From a virus: DNA of 64,000 bases. Below, in pieces: positions 1 through 6,741 of the stretch. A model generated the notes under the pieces. It saw only the letters and a program-made list of their open reading frames with translations. It ran no database searches and had not been told where the DNA came from. A program made the position numbers and the translations under genes. Numbering within the stretch: the first letter of the stretch is position 1; every line of letters begins with the position of its first letter. The DNA is taken from the IMG/VR virus record IMGVR_UViG_3300021171_000005, positions 1 through 64,000 of that record; one strand, given 5' to 3'.

Positions 1-359
1 TGGTAGCCAGTGTTGGTTTCTTTGGCGTTTGTAAAATCCACCTTATCAAGAATGAATTTCACACCCGCCCCGCAAAGAGCAGATAACGACAATTCAGCAG
101 AGATAGTAAGCTTCTTGGCTACTCGCTTAGAATCGCTATCAGTTTGCGTGGAAACTTCATCGGCTTCGACAGTGGCGAAACGGCTGTCCGATGGAGGATA
201 ATAGCCAAATACGTCTAATGGTGCTTCGCAGAAATGGAAACCATTTTCACACAATTTCGTATCACCATTGTGTGTGTATGTCTCGCCGACTTTATATTGA
301 TGATCTCGACATTTTAAGTCAGGTCCGAAGCCTTTGAATCCCGTTACTTTGTCTGACAC
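1..359 (-). CDS. Conserved phage protein, DUF7666-like (C-terminus outside window)
   Basis: Partial minus-strand gene whose 3' end runs off the left edge. The GTG start at 359-357 is supported by a GGAGG ribosome site about 8 nt upstream. About 119 residues are visible. The N-terminus reads GFKGFGPDLKCRDHQYKVG, followed by LCENGFHFCEAPLDVFGYY and later SKRVAKKLTISAELSLSAL. This pattern is typical of a phage family of unknown function (DUF7666-like, by memory). No enzymatic motif is seen. It is the first gene of a minus-strand run that also holds small zinc-binding-like proteins. Confidence 0.7.
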   Translation of the reverse strand, partial: MSDKVTGFKGFGPDLKCRDHQYKVGETYTHNGDTKLCENGFHFCEAPLDVFGYYPPSDSRFATVEADEVSTQTDSDSKRVAKKLTISAELSLSALCGAGVKFILDKVDFTNAKETNTGY

Positions 360-420
360 ATTATCCTCCAATGTCGCTGAACTTGTTAGATGATGCCCAA
401 CAACACATGTTTTAATGTCG

Positions 421-447
421 CTGGCGATCTTATGTCGATGTCGCCAG
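421..447 (-). terminator. Hairpin between two minus-strand genes
   Basis: Perfect 7-bp stem CTGGCGA / TCGCCAG around a 13-nt loop, just downstream of the minus-strand gene 458-640. There is no clear U-tract, so it could be a weak terminator or an mRNA-end structure. Confidence 0.35.
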
Positions 448-457
448 AGTTGCTCGA

Positions 458-640
458 TTAAACTAGTTTTAGTTCCCCGCCACAGATGACGCATTTCCTC
501 TCATGCGGTCGGTAGGTCCAACTGTCGGCGCAATCTTCGCAGCGTTTCTCAACAGCCTTGAGTGACCGCCTGATATCGTCGTATGGCTTTTGCTTTGTCT
601 TTTTCGGGGTAGCCTGCTTGGTAGTATTCGCCTTCGGCAT
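458..640 (-). CDS. Small Lys-rich zinc-ribbon-like protein
   Basis: A 60-residue protein with a basic N-terminus (MPKANTTKQATPKKTKQK) and two Cys pairs, CEDC and CVICGG, spaced like a rubredoxin-type zinc ribbon. Its role is unknown; small zinc proteins in early phage regions often bind nucleic acid or host enzymes (inference). It overlaps the upstream gene by 92 nt in another frame, which is unusual, yet both frames look coding. Its last three codons and stop are formed by a repeated sequence, AAACTAGTTTAA, which reads KLV-stop. Confidence 0.6.
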   Translation of the reverse strand: MPKANTTKQATPKKTKQKPYDDIRRSLKAVEKRCEDCADSWTYRPHERKCVICGGELKLV

Positions 641-830
641 CCTTGCACTCCTGTATCATCGCGTCCCACTCGGCGCGGAATTGTCGGTCCTCAACTAGCC
701 CTTGCCCAATTTCCAACAGAGTCAAGCATTCATCGCAGAGTTGGATTGCTTCCCAGTCTGCGCCGTGCATTGGCAACCGACTGAACCAATCGTCGCTAAC
801 GGCTCGTTTACACTGCTGGCATCGCTCCAT
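549..830 (-). CDS. Small CxxC-CxxC protein
   Basis: A 93-residue protein with the pairs CQQC near the N-terminus and CDEC near residue 34, followed by an acidic helical C-terminal half. This suggests one zinc site plus a helical region. The ATG at 830 is preferred over an in-frame TTG at 842 because GAGG lies 7 nt upstream of it. Function unrecognised. Its 3' end overlaps the next minus-strand gene by 92 nt. Confidence 0.6.
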   Translation of the reverse strand: MERCQQCKRAVSDDWFSRLPMHGADWEAIQLCDECLTLLEIGQGLVEDRQFRAEWDAMIQECKDAEGEYYQAGYPEKDKAKAIRRYQAVTQGC

Positions 831-854
831 AGAAAACCTCAATCGAATCGTGCC

Positions 855-1055
855 CTACTTTCGTGTCCGCATCTGGACATATTCGGTCATCGACGCCTTA
901 TCAAAATGGCCGAAGCAATAGCCAATTTTGGTGGCCGGGCGCTTGCATCGAATCAAGCCAATTTTGGAATCTTCAACGTACTTGCAGCGGGATACTCCGC
1001 AGTTCTCGCATCGGTCTTCTAGTGCTTCCCAATCATGTACCCGGCATCGTTTCAT
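855..1055 (-). CDS. Cys/His-rich small protein
   Basis: A 66-residue protein with many metal-ligand residues: C4, H7, the pair CENCG, then C-K-Y, RCKRP and YCFGHF. The spacing suggests two zinc sites. Function unrecognised. A copy of the palindrome TGTCC-N6-GGACA (864-879) lies inside the C-terminal codons. Same strand and style as its neighbours, so probably co-expressed with them. Confidence 0.6.
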   Translation of the reverse strand: MKRCRVHDWEALEDRCENCGVSRCKYVEDSKIGLIRCKRPATKIGYCFGHFDKASMTEYVQMRTRK

Positions 1056-1089
1056 GGCATTAAATTATGTGTTAATCTCGCTCATTAAA

Positions 1090-1203
1090 CTAGTTCTCGA
1101 CGCGAGAACCGTGGCAGTCTACACCGAATATCTTGTGTGCTCGAACCTTACCATTGCGTTTCAGTTTGACCCACTTTCCGCAAACGGGGCATTTCCCGCG
1201 CAT
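1090..1203 (-). CDS. 37-residue zinc-knuckle-like peptide
   Basis: Short gene starting MRGKCPVCGKWVKLKRNGKV and ending KIFGVDCHGSRVEN. CPVCG with a later C-x-H looks like a mini zinc ribbon. Its ATG overlaps the stop of the upstream gene by one base (TGATG), which implies translational coupling and supports it as a real gene. The stop codon sits inside the AAACTAGTTTAAT-type repeat. Function unknown. Confidence 0.6.
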   Translation of the reverse strand: MRGKCPVCGKWVKLKRNGKVRAHKIFGVDCHGSRVEN

Positions 1204-1391
1204 CACTGCACCTCCTCGAAGTGCTCCAAGGCTTCAATCTTCTCGCGGATTTTGTACGGCAAGGAAGCAAAGTCACGATAGGAATATTCTTCAGCCACGG
1301 CGCGTTTGCATCCACACTCGATGAGGAAATCATCGCGGTCTTCGGTGCTGTAGCTTTTCCAAAGCATCGGTTCGTATATTCTCTTCTCCAT
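1203..1391 (-). CDS. Hypothetical small acidic protein
   Basis: A 62-residue protein beginning MEKRIYEPMLWKSYSTED, rich in acidic and aromatic residues, with a central ECGCKRA. The ATG at 1391 has a GGGAG ribosome site about 7 nt upstream and is preferred over a TTG at 1403. No family recognised. It is the first gene after the minus-strand promoter near 1473-1501. Confidence 0.55.
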   Translation of the reverse strand: MEKRIYEPMLWKSYSTEDRDDFLIECGCKRAVAEEYSYRDFASLPYKIREKIEALEHFEEVQ

Positions 1392-1472
1392 ATCCACTCC
1401 CAACGTACTTAAATCATCTATTGATTCGATTGCTCTTTACATGTCTTAATTACGTTCTTAATCATTGCAAGC

Positions 1473-1501
1473 AGTCTACCAAGTTGCGGGGCGTCTGTCA
1501 A
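1473..1501 (-). promoter_or_regulatory. Sigma70-like promoter, minus strand
   Basis: On the minus strand: TTGACA (1501-1496), a 17-nt spacer, then TAGACT (1478-1473). The spacer holds GCCCCGCAA, a sequence repeated often in this genome. It would drive the minus-strand small genes 1391-458. Confidence 0.5.
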
Positions 1502-1595
1502 CAATTATATTTCGTTTAATATCAATACGATACAAAGGACGATTATCCCGGCATTCTGTATAAATGATTGGATTCGTCATCTCATTGCCCTAGAT

Positions 1596-1611
1596 TGTCC
1601 ACATCTGGACA
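1596..1611. promoter_or_regulatory. Palindromic site TGTCC-ACATCT-GGACA
   Basis: Intergenic member of a dispersed 16-18 bp palindrome family. It lies between two divergent promoters, about 55 bp upstream of the rightward -35. An operator role is inferred from position. Confidence 0.5.
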
Positions 1612-1666
1612 AGAATTGTCAAGGTTTCCCCGCAATTTATTGATATACGAATGGCGATATTTTTGC

Positions 1667-1695
1667 TTGACAATCAATCGTAGTTCAAATACGCT
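1667..1695 (+). promoter_or_regulatory. Sigma70-like promoter, plus strand
   Basis: TTGACA, a 17-nt spacer, then TACGCT. The predicted start site near 1702 gives a short leader carrying AAGGA before the ATG at 1713. The -10 is weak. Confidence 0.5.
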
Positions 1696-1712
1696 ACCTA
1701 AGGATTAAGCCA

Positions 1713-1871
1713 ATGTTTGAGACATGGTTGAATGAATGGATAGCCAAGATAAATGCGGGGCGGCTCATCGAAGCGACCGCGCAAAACACCTACGAATCAG
1801 TGATTGACCGTGCTATGCGGGTTTGTGACAAATACGAGACGATTGCTCTATTTGAAGAAGGAAGGTATTGA
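1713..1871 (+). CDS. Hypothetical 52-residue protein
   Basis: Starts MFETWLNEWIAKINAGRL and ends ETIALFEEGRY. Predicted mostly helical. AAGGA lies about 8 nt upstream of the ATG and a promoter precedes it. First gene of the rightward early run; the next gene starts one base after its stop. No family recognised. Confidence 0.5.
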   Translation: MFETWLNEWIAKINAGRLIEATAQNTYESVIDRAMRVCDKYETIALFEEGRY

Positions 1872-1872
1872 T

Positions 1873-2043
1873 ATGAAACTCCTCGACATGCAAGGCAAAG
1901 TTTACGCGGCAGATGAAGCTATTGACGTTGCGCGGACCTTACAAGAGTCTGATCCGGATTGGAAGTATGTTGCCGAAACGCGGGGCGACCTAGGCCGCGT
2001 AATGGTTTACAACGAAAACGATCAGTTTGTGGGGATATTCTAA
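1873..2043 (+). CDS. Hypothetical 56-residue protein
   Basis: Starts MKLLDMQGKVYAADEAID. The ATG at 1873 follows GAAGGAAGG and is preferred over an upstream in-frame ATG at 1804 that lies inside the preceding gene. Small alpha/beta-looking protein ending NENDQFVGIF; no family recognised. Its stop overlaps the next start (TAATG), so the genes are translationally coupled. Confidence 0.55.
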   Translation: MKLLDMQGKVYAADEAIDVARTLQESDPDWKYVAETRGDLGRVMVYNENDQFVGIF

Positions 2044-2243
2044 TGCATGACGGACTGTGCCCTAAATGCTATAAGGAAATGATGGATGGAGAAGTAGTAA
2101 TCACGGATTGGGCGGGCAATGCGACACAACATGTCACCTGTCCAGTTCCGGACAACACTTTCAGCGACACAGAAGAATTGTGCGCATTCGACCGCGCAAT
2201 TGAGTTTGAGGAAGCGCTAGAAATTTTGAAGGGACAAGGATAA
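2043..2243 (+). CDS. Small Cys-containing acidic protein
   Basis: A 66-residue protein with an N-terminal CPKC pair, a later Cys, and an acidic helical tail. Likely a small metal-binding protein of unknown role. It starts at the TAATG overlap with the previous gene and ends in a TAATG overlap with the next. A palindrome copy (2139-2154) lies inside, encoding CPVPDN. Confidence 0.55.
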   Translation: MHDGLCPKCYKEMMDGEVVITDWAGNATQHVTCPVPDNTFSDTEELCAFDRAIEFEEALEILKGQG

Positions 2244-2431
2244 TGTCAGACAAATATCTACGACTGGCGTTGTCGGAATACTGGCAGGAAAACCCCGCAG
2301 ATGTGGGAATACCCTTTATCGGTTTGTCCACATCTGGACAGTATAGCGTCCGCGCCAAAGCTGTACTAATGCAGCTAGAGGAAGAAAGAGAATCCCTGCG
2401 ACAAGTAGTAGATTATCAACCAGTGAAATAG
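2243..2431 (+). CDS. Hypothetical 62-residue protein
   Basis: Starts MSDKYLRLALSEYWQ, coupled to the preceding gene through TAATG. Helical C-terminus. A palindrome copy (2325-2340) is read as LSTSGQ. No family recognised. Last gene of a four-gene run; a fresh promoter begins 4 nt after its stop. Confidence 0.5.
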   Translation: MSDKYLRLALSEYWQENPADVGIPFIGLSTSGQYSVRAKAVLMQLEEERESLRQVVDYQPVK

Positions 2432-2434
2432 TGC

Positions 2435-2464
2435 TTGACAAATTGCGGGGCGACCTGATATTAT
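2435..2464 (+). promoter_or_regulatory. Sigma70-like promoter
   Basis: TTGACA (2435-2440), an 18-nt spacer and TATTAT (2459-2464). The spacer contains AATTGCGGGGCGAC, which also occurs at 2986-2999. It drives the gene at 2496. Confidence 0.7.
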
Positions 2465-2495
2465 GTGTATAAATCGTAGCGACATTGGAGAAGCT

Positions 2496-2945
2496 ATGAC
2501 AAGCGTTTTGACGAAATCGCAGACTAAAACATTCGGACCCCGTGCAATCGCTGGATGGGGCAACCACGCAACTTTGACCGCAGAAGTTCGCTATGATGAC
2601 GAATGTGGAAACGGTCATAACAGTTTTGCCATCACGGGCGAGATTCGAGCAGGTCGCCGCGACATCGAAGCAGGCGGAATGCTGCATGATGAGATTCGGG
2701 TGATCTTTCCCGAACTTGCCCCGTTCCTCAAGTGGCATCTGACTTCCAGCGATGGGCCGATGCACTATATCGCCAATACGACATATTGGGCGAATCAGGG
2801 CAATCTGGAAAATGCACGTTCTTGCGCCGTTTGGCCGGATGCGACATTGGAAGACCTTAAAGACGTTCAGAAGCTCAAGAATCGCTTGCCTGCGCTATTG
2901 GCTGATTTCCAGAAAGCGGTTGAAGCTTTGGGCTTTACGTTTTAA
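2496..2945 (+). CDS. Conserved hypothetical protein
   Basis: 149 residues starting MTSVLTKSQTKTFGPR. The ATG at 2496 has GGAG 5 nt upstream. An earlier ATG at 2463 overlaps the promoter -10 and cannot be in the mRNA. Segments such as KWHLTSSDGPMHYIANT and RSCAVWPDATLEDL look like a conserved family found in phages and soil bacteria, function unknown to me. It has its own promoter and is the longest protein of the early region, so it may be expressed strongly. Confidence 0.65.
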   Translation: MTSVLTKSQTKTFGPRAIAGWGNHATLTAEVRYDDECGNGHNSFAITGEIRAGRRDIEAGGMLHDEIRVIFPELAPFLKWHLTSSDGPMHYIANTTYWANQGNLENARSCAVWPDATLEDLKDVQKLKNRLPALLADFQKAVEALGFTF

Positions 2946-3019
2946 GTGTAGGTTGCGCGGATACTCCCCCAGCCGCGCATTTTGAGAATTGCGGGGCGAC
3001 ATTACAAATTGGAGGATAT

Positions 3020-3196
3020 ATGAAAACATTTGAATTGAGAATAACAGGCGCAAATCCGCCTAAAGATGAAATAGGCGGAGAAACGCCTAATTTCAAGCTA
3101 CCTCGGAAATGTAAACTTGATGGTAACAAAATTCCGTGCCGTGAGCACGGAGAGGAATACGCGGAATGGCCGCACTGGAAGCCACAGTCAGAGTGA
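3020..3196 (+). CDS. Hypothetical 58-residue protein
   Basis: Starts MKTFELRITGANPPKDEIGG and ends AEWPHWKPQSE; two Cys are ten residues apart. GGAGG lies 5 nt before the ATG. A promoter-like TTGAGA sits at 2983 with the same GCGGGGCGAC spacer motif as the 2435 promoter. The stop is followed directly by the AAACTAGTTTAAT repeat. Confidence 0.55.
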   Translation: MKTFELRITGANPPKDEIGGETPNFKLPRKCKLDGNKIPCREHGEEYAEWPHWKPQSE

Positions 3197-3215
3197 AACT
3201 AGTTTAATCGAGCAA
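3196..3215 (+). repeat. 20-bp repeat, copy in inverted orientation to 450-469
   Basis: AAACTAGTTTAATCGAGCAA is present here on the plus strand and at 450-469 on the minus strand. Shorter copies lie at 1084-1095 (minus), 3879-3891 (plus) and 5338-5347 (plus). Four of the five copies sit at or just after the 3' end of a small gene, oriented with that gene; the fifth (5338) is about 70 nt past the nearest stop. Confidence 0.6.
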
Positions 3216-3238
3216 GTTAATAAAGAATTGGAGGCAGT

Positions 3239-3394
3239 ATGGAATGCAAGCATTGTGACAAAAATGCTGAATGGCAATGGAAAGCTGTCGATGGTAACGA
3301 GTCTGCCAATATTTGCGAGCGTTGCATGGAAACGCTTGAACCATACCGCGACAGTTCGTTGTGGCAGTTCGAACTGATACCGAGTCTTTCATGA
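3239..3394 (+). CDS. Small CxxC-CxxC protein
   Basis: 51 residues: MECKHCDKNAEW, then NICERCMETLEPY. Two Cys pairs about 23 residues apart form a likely zinc ribbon. GGAGG lies 6 nt upstream of the ATG. Its stop overlaps an ATG (ATGA). Function unknown. Confidence 0.6.
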   Translation: MECKHCDKNAEWQWKAVDGNESANICERCMETLEPYRDSSLWQFELIPSLS

Positions 3395-3423
3395 AACCCC
3401 GCATTGCCAATTTGGAGAGGAAT

Positions 3424-3696
3424 ATGCAAAACACAATCGAACTATCGGACGGCTATGTCGGGAACAAAGTCCGATTCTTTACTGAGCCTATTGAGGTTGA
3501 CGGGGACTTGGTTAAACTCCAATGTGCCGAGCCGGGTAAAGAGTACATGATCGCGTGGAAACGTAAGTCTGACTTGGCGAAAGCGATAGGGCCGCTATGT
3601 GGAAGCCGTATCGTGAAATACGTGGGCCGCTGTAATCTGCCCTTAAATCATATCGGTCCGTGTGAAGAGGAGAAGAAATGCCAACATCAAAAGTAG
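3424..3696 (+). CDS. Hypothetical protein with Cys-rich tail
   Basis: 90 residues. The ATG at 3424 is preferred over one at 3391 because GGAGAGG lies just upstream. A beta-rich first half is followed by a Cys/His-rich tail (LCGSRIVKY, GRCNLPLNHIGPC, KKCQHQK) that could bind one zinc. Overlaps the next gene by 19 nt. No family recognised. Confidence 0.55.
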   Translation: MQNTIELSDGYVGNKVRFFTEPIEVDGDLVKLQCAEPGKEYMIAWKRKSDLAKAIGPLCGSRIVKYVGRCNLPLNHIGPCEEEKKCQHQK

Positions 3697-3890
3697 TTAC
3701 GGCGAAGTCACTGAAAACCGCGTGGGACAAGTACATCAGCTTATTTGAAACTGCTCCACACGGCACCGAAAAGCAACTGGCCGCATTGCTTGAACTAATC
3801 CCAGAAGATGAATGCGACGGTGGATCGTGGGAAGAATACGAACACATCAAGCGAATGTGGAATGCGACCCTAGGCCAGAAACTAGTTTAA
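3678..3890 (+). CDS. Hypothetical helical protein
   Basis: 70 residues, starting MPTSKVVTAKSLKTAWDKY and ending LGQKLV, where KLV-stop is written by the AAACTAGTTTAA repeat. GGAGAAG lies 4 nt upstream. Predicted helical and acidic. No family recognised. Confidence 0.55.
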   Translation: MPTSKVVTAKSLKTAWDKYISLFETAPHGTEKQLAALLELIPEDECDGGSWEEYEHIKRMWNATLGQKLV

Positions 3891-3924
3891 TGTACTCAGA
3901 CAATTGATGTATTAATTACACAGT

Positions 3925-3940
3925 TGTCCGGATGTGGACA
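3925..3940. promoter_or_regulatory. Palindromic site TGTCC-GGATGT-GGACA
   Basis: Intergenic member of the dispersed palindrome family, ending 1 nt before the ATG at 3942. Binding here would cover the ribosome or start region of that gene. Confidence 0.5.
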
Positions 3941-3941
3941 A

Positions 3942-4100
3942 ATGACAGATCAAACCCAACCCGCCCCGCAAATCAGCAAGTGCTTTGGCTCATTACCTAA
4001 GTGTGAGTGTAGGGAGATATACGAGGCGTTGGCAGCCGCGCCAGTGAGAGAATTGCTAGAGCGTATCGCTGATGAATACGGGCGCGAACCCCGCAAATAG
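3942..4100 (+). CDS. Hypothetical 52-residue protein
   Basis: Starts MTDQTQPAPQISKCFG and has CECREIYEAL, with a basic C-terminus (REPRK). No ribosome site is visible, because the palindromic site at 3925-3940 occupies the upstream region. Codons are regular. Function unknown. Confidence 0.45.
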   Translation: MTDQTQPAPQISKCFGSLPKCECREIYEALAAAPVRELLERIADEYGREPRK

Positions 4101-4114
4101 AGAATGACAAATAG

Positions 4115-4130
4115 TGTCCACATGTGGACA
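4115..4130. promoter_or_regulatory. Palindromic site TGTCC-ACATGT-GGACA
   Basis: Perfectly symmetric 16-bp member of the palindrome family, about 70 bp upstream of the -35 of the promoter at 4202. Confidence 0.5.
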
Positions 4131-4201
4131 AATAAGCGTATTATTAATGCGCGGCACCCCGCATATCTTGTAAGTTGTTGAAAACGCCCCGCATATTTAT
4201 A

Positions 4202-4230
4202 TTGACAAATGGCCGTATTAATGCAATACT
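4202..4230 (+). promoter_or_regulatory. Promoter-like sequence
   Basis: TTGACA (4202-4207), a 17-nt spacer and AATACT (4225-4230). The next gene starts at 4238, so the leader would be almost absent. Confidence 0.45.
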
Positions 4231-4237
4231 CTAGGAC

Positions 4238-4660
4238 ATGGAAAACACAATCACAATCCACTCAGACAATACGGGAACGTACTTCGGAGCACTGGCAAGC
4301 AAGTATAGCTATACTCCTGAATTGCGGGCGAAACTGGATGAATTGTATACAGTTGCCGGACGAAGCACAAACCGTGCCTTTGTTCTGGAAGGTACGATTG
4401 TCCGCGCCGCGCAATCCACGAAGGAATCAGCCATCCAATACATGACGGACAAGACGGTATTGGTTGAGGTTGAGATACTAGAGCCAACACCTGAACAACT
4501 AGCCCAAGCCGCGCAAGCTTGGGCTTTTCTGCCCTTCCGCAAGTGCTTTATTGCGCTCAAGCAGGGCGAGGAAATGCAGATTATCCTCAAGCCGACCGCG
4601 CATTACGCTGGGAAGCTCGCCCGCAATGGCTGGACTGTCCGCGAACTGCATCGAAGCTAA
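4238..4660 (+). CDS. Hypothetical 140-residue protein
   Basis: Starts MENTITIHSDNTGTYFGAL. Looks like a mixed alpha/beta small protein with a Pro- and Ala-rich middle (EPTPEQLAQAAQAW). The promoter at 4202-4230 places the predicted mRNA start at or within a few nt of its ATG. Ends in a TAATG overlap with the next gene. No family recognised. Confidence 0.55.
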   Translation: MENTITIHSDNTGTYFGALASKYSYTPELRAKLDELYTVAGRSTNRAFVLEGTIVRAAQSTKESAIQYMTDKTVLVEVEILEPTPEQLAQAAQAWAFLPFRKCFIALKQGEEMQIILKPTAHYAGKLARNGWTVRELHRS

Positions 4661-5037
4661 TGAAACCTTACACATTCCCCCACACTCCCGCGAATCAATG
4701 CCCAAGTTGCCGCGCAACGGACAATAACGCCTATGTAGACGCGAACGGCGTTAATATGCGGGCTTGTGGACGCTGTATGATCCAATGGCGCGACGTGTCC
4801 ACATCCGGACAACCCCCGCAATTCGCCCCGCAATCTGTAAAAGACACCTGGAATGAGGAAATGGTATTCAAGATGACAAGAGGAACATGGGCTGATCTAA
4901 TCGACGGTTTGCCTATTGGCCGTTGTTACGTCTTGGACGATGGATCAATCCGAGTAGAGCGCAAGCAAACCACACGCGAACTAGGCATAGAGCCAGATGT
5001 GACGTTCAAACACTGCCCGCCAGACGAGATGATCTAA
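4660..5037 (+). CDS. Zinc-ribbon-containing hypothetical protein
   Basis: 125 residues, starting MKPYTFPHTPANQCPSCRA. CPSC near residue 14 and CGRC near residue 38 make a classic zinc ribbon; the rest is unrecognised. The start at the TAATG overlap is preferred over an upstream in-frame ATG. A palindrome copy (4796-4811) is read as VSTSGQ. Confidence 0.55.
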   Translation: MKPYTFPHTPANQCPSCRATDNNAYVDANGVNMRACGRCMIQWRDVSTSGQPPQFAPQSVKDTWNEEMVFKMTRGTWADLIDGLPIGRCYVLDDGSIRVERKQTTRELGIEPDVTFKHCPPDEMI

Positions 5038-5046
5038 CCGCGCGCC

Positions 5047-5265
5047 GTGAAATACACAATAACAGAGCTAGAAGGATTCAAGAGCTACGACAATACACTT
5101 GTCCGCGTGTTTCGGGTAGTCAAGGACGAGAAGCAATGGCCAGAGCCAATGGTATGGGTTGCACATAACGACATCCCAAGATGCACGCAATGCAACGGTC
5201 CATTGGTTGCCATGTCCGCGACGTGCAAACACGCAAGAGCCGTCAAGCGATGGCTGAAAACCTAA
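5047..5265 (+). CDS. Small Cys/His protein
   Basis: 72 residues, GTG start, MKYTITELEGFKSYDNTLVR. The C-terminal part has CTQCNGP and a C-x-H (ATCKHARAVKRWL), spaced like one zinc site. Last small gene before a 396-base noncoding stretch. Function unknown. Confidence 0.5.
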   Translation: MKYTITELEGFKSYDNTLVRVFRVVKDEKQWPEPMVWVAHNDIPRCTQCNGPLVAMSATCKHARAVKRWLKT

Positions 5266-5661
5266 CTACGCGCAAACTCTCCGCGCAATTCCTGCCCGCA
5301 CTCACTCGGATTCCGAGCTAAATTAATCTCACCACTCAAACTAGTTTCAATGGAATCAGCGAGTTAGGTCTATCTCGCTATGTTGTTGAGGATTGGTGTA
5401 TGTTGTTGTAAAGGCACTACTTTCTTGGGTTTAGGCCGGGGCGACCTACCCCACGGAGGGGACCACCTTGCGGCGAAAGCTTGGGTAGCTAAAACATCCC
5501 TAACGGGTCCCCTTTTCCTAGACATACCCCCGGTGGTTTTTCCCCGCCAGATGGTACCTTATCCTCCCAGCAGCTCCCCGGTATTTGCATTTATCCGGCA
5601 TTTATATGTATTTCCTATTGACATTGATACTGGAATGTGAGACTATATCTGTGGAGGATTT
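5266..5661. other. Noncoding, hairpin-rich stretch
   Basis: About 396 bases without a convincing gene. It holds a copy of the AAACTAGTTT repeat (5338-5347), an AGCGAG / CTCGCT hairpin, and a 7-bp stem GGGGACC (5458-5464) / GGTCCCC (5506-5512) followed by TTTT, which may be a terminator or part of a structured RNA. A consensus -35 TTGACA lies at 5618-5623 with a weak -10 near 5641, just before the gene at 5662. Confidence 0.4.
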
Positions 5662-5853
5662 ATGAAGACATTTATTGCTGTACTGCTGATCACCATTCCC
5701 GCACTGGCCAAGGACAAGCCGTTCACTAAACCCACGATCTCGATGGTTCGGCCATACGTTAAGTCGTCTGGCTCGTCAACCTCTGGATATTTCCGAAGTT
5801 CATCTTCGCCGTATACGGGTACGATTAAAACTGGAAAACATCCTAAATTCTAA
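5662..5853 (+). CDS. Small exported protein
   Basis: 63 residues. The N-terminus MKTFIAVLLITIPALA is a classic Sec signal peptide with a likely cut after ALA. The mature part is about 47 residues, Ser/Tyr/Lys-rich and low in complexity. GGAGG lies 5 nt before the ATG. It probably acts in the periplasm or cell envelope; its role, perhaps host surface change or exclusion, is a guess. Confidence 0.6.
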   Translation: MKTFIAVLLITIPALAKDKPFTKPTISMVRPYVKSSGSSTSGYFRSSSSPYTGTIKTGKHPKF

Positions 5854-5865
5854 GGCAAGCGAATA

Positions 5866-6282
5866 GTGAGCCGCAAATACAATAAACTTTACCAAGAGGC
5901 TTTGGAGAAGTATCAAGCCAAAGAAGCCGGAGAATGGGTTAAGTGGACCCCGACCGGGTATATTTATCTTCTCGGTAATAAATCACTTTGTTTCTATAAG
6001 ATAGGGTTGACGCAATCTTTAGAGACCCCCGATACCCGGTTCAAACAAGTCGAGCAGGGAGTGCCATTCGAATTCGATCTTGTGCGATACTGGTATGTTA
6101 AATACGTTCATGCCTTCGAGAAACTTACACATTATGTGTATGAATCTAAAAGAATTAAAGGAGAATGGTTTAAATTCTTGCCAGAAGAAATCGAAGATGT
6201 GATAACTCAAATAGGCGCAACAGTTAAGGAATGTACCGATAAGCAAAAAGAGTGGGTTCCGTACGATAAACGGCAAGAGTAA
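5866..6282 (+). CDS. T5orf172/MUG113-type (GIY-YIG superfamily) protein
   Basis: 138 residues, GTG start. GYIYLLGN near residue 31 and FYKIGLT near residue 43 are the two halves of the GIY-YIG-like motif. RFKQVEQG and a later GEWFKF complete the usual T5orf172-like pattern. Family members are predicted nucleases, common as stand-alone phage genes. The activity and target here are inferred. Confidence 0.6.
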   Translation: MSRKYNKLYQEALEKYQAKEAGEWVKWTPTGYIYLLGNKSLCFYKIGLTQSLETPDTRFKQVEQGVPFEFDLVRYWYVKYVHAFEKLTHYVYESKRIKGEWFKFLPEEIEDVITQIGATVKECTDKQKEWVPYDKRQE

Positions 6283-6331
6283 TTACGTATTTTCAATAGT
6301 TTACCGCCCCGATATCTAAGAGTGGAGAGAC

Positions 6332-6526
6332 ATGGCCGGTAAACCAACAAAAAGAGTTCAGGAGTATTGGGACACGGTTCTTCGCGGATATGGTCTTGGC
6401 CTTGGACGAGGCAAGGGAGCGAAGGTGGATTATGTCGGAGACGCGAAAGATATCGGCGTTTTCGAAACTAAGATTGTCTCCAAAAAAACTGGTAGGGTCC
6501 GGCCCAAAGGAAAGGGTCCGGAATAA
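6332..6526 (+). CDS. Hypothetical basic protein
   Basis: 64 residues, Gly/Lys-rich, with GYGLGLGRGKGAK and a basic C-terminus (KKTGRVRPKGKGPE). GGAG lies about 8 nt upstream of the ATG. It ends in a TAATG overlap with the next gene. Could bind nucleic acid, but no family is recognised. Confidence 0.5.
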   Translation: MAGKPTKRVQEYWDTVLRGYGLGLGRGKGAKVDYVGDAKDIGVFETKIVSKKTGRVRPKGKGPE

Positions 6527-6720
6527 TGGACTGCTCCTACGAAGAGTGCTATAAGAAATACCAGTGGTACTGTGATCTTATCCAGCAACCGGCGAGATCG
6601 TTTGAGGACTGGATGCGCCTTCGGGAGAATGTTCAGAAAAAGGACAAGGCAAAAGAGTTTATTAAAAGTTCGGGCTCGGAGGAGCCCCTTGGTTTGGATG
6701 TAGATCGAACTCAAGTTTAA
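6526..6720 (+). CDS. Hypothetical helical protein
   Basis: 64 residues, MDCSYEECYKKYQWYCDL, with three Cys in the first helix and a charged second helix. Translationally coupled to 6332-6526. It ends about 20 nt before a strong hairpin. Function unknown. Confidence 0.5.
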   Translation: MDCSYEECYKKYQWYCDLIQQPARSFEDWMRLRENVQKKDKAKEFIKSSGSEEPLGLDVDRTQV

Positions 6721-6741
6721 GAAGTCCTCCTAATTTAATAT

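Larger units (their letters stand above)
1404..1712. other. Divergent intergenic control region
   Basis: A roughly 300-base AT-rich stretch with no gene. It separates leftward and rightward small genes and holds a leftward promoter (1473-1501), a palindrome of the TGTCC-N6-GGACA family (1596-1611) and a rightward promoter (1667-1695). The arrangement resembles an early control region with a shared operator (inference). Confidence 0.5.

Noticed and set aside
10-201. Plus-strand open frame at the left edge
   Set aside because: It is the shadow of the minus-strand DUF7666-like gene, which has a strong ribosome site, a GTG start and a recognisable sequence.
643-1281. Several overlapping plus-strand frames across 643-1281
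   Set aside because: The minus strand carries better genes there, with zinc motifs, coupled starts and ribosome sites; the plus frames have atypical composition.
5380-5640. 86-codon frame in the hairpin-rich stretch
   Set aside because: No ribosome site, a Pro-rich random-looking translation, and strong hairpins cross it.
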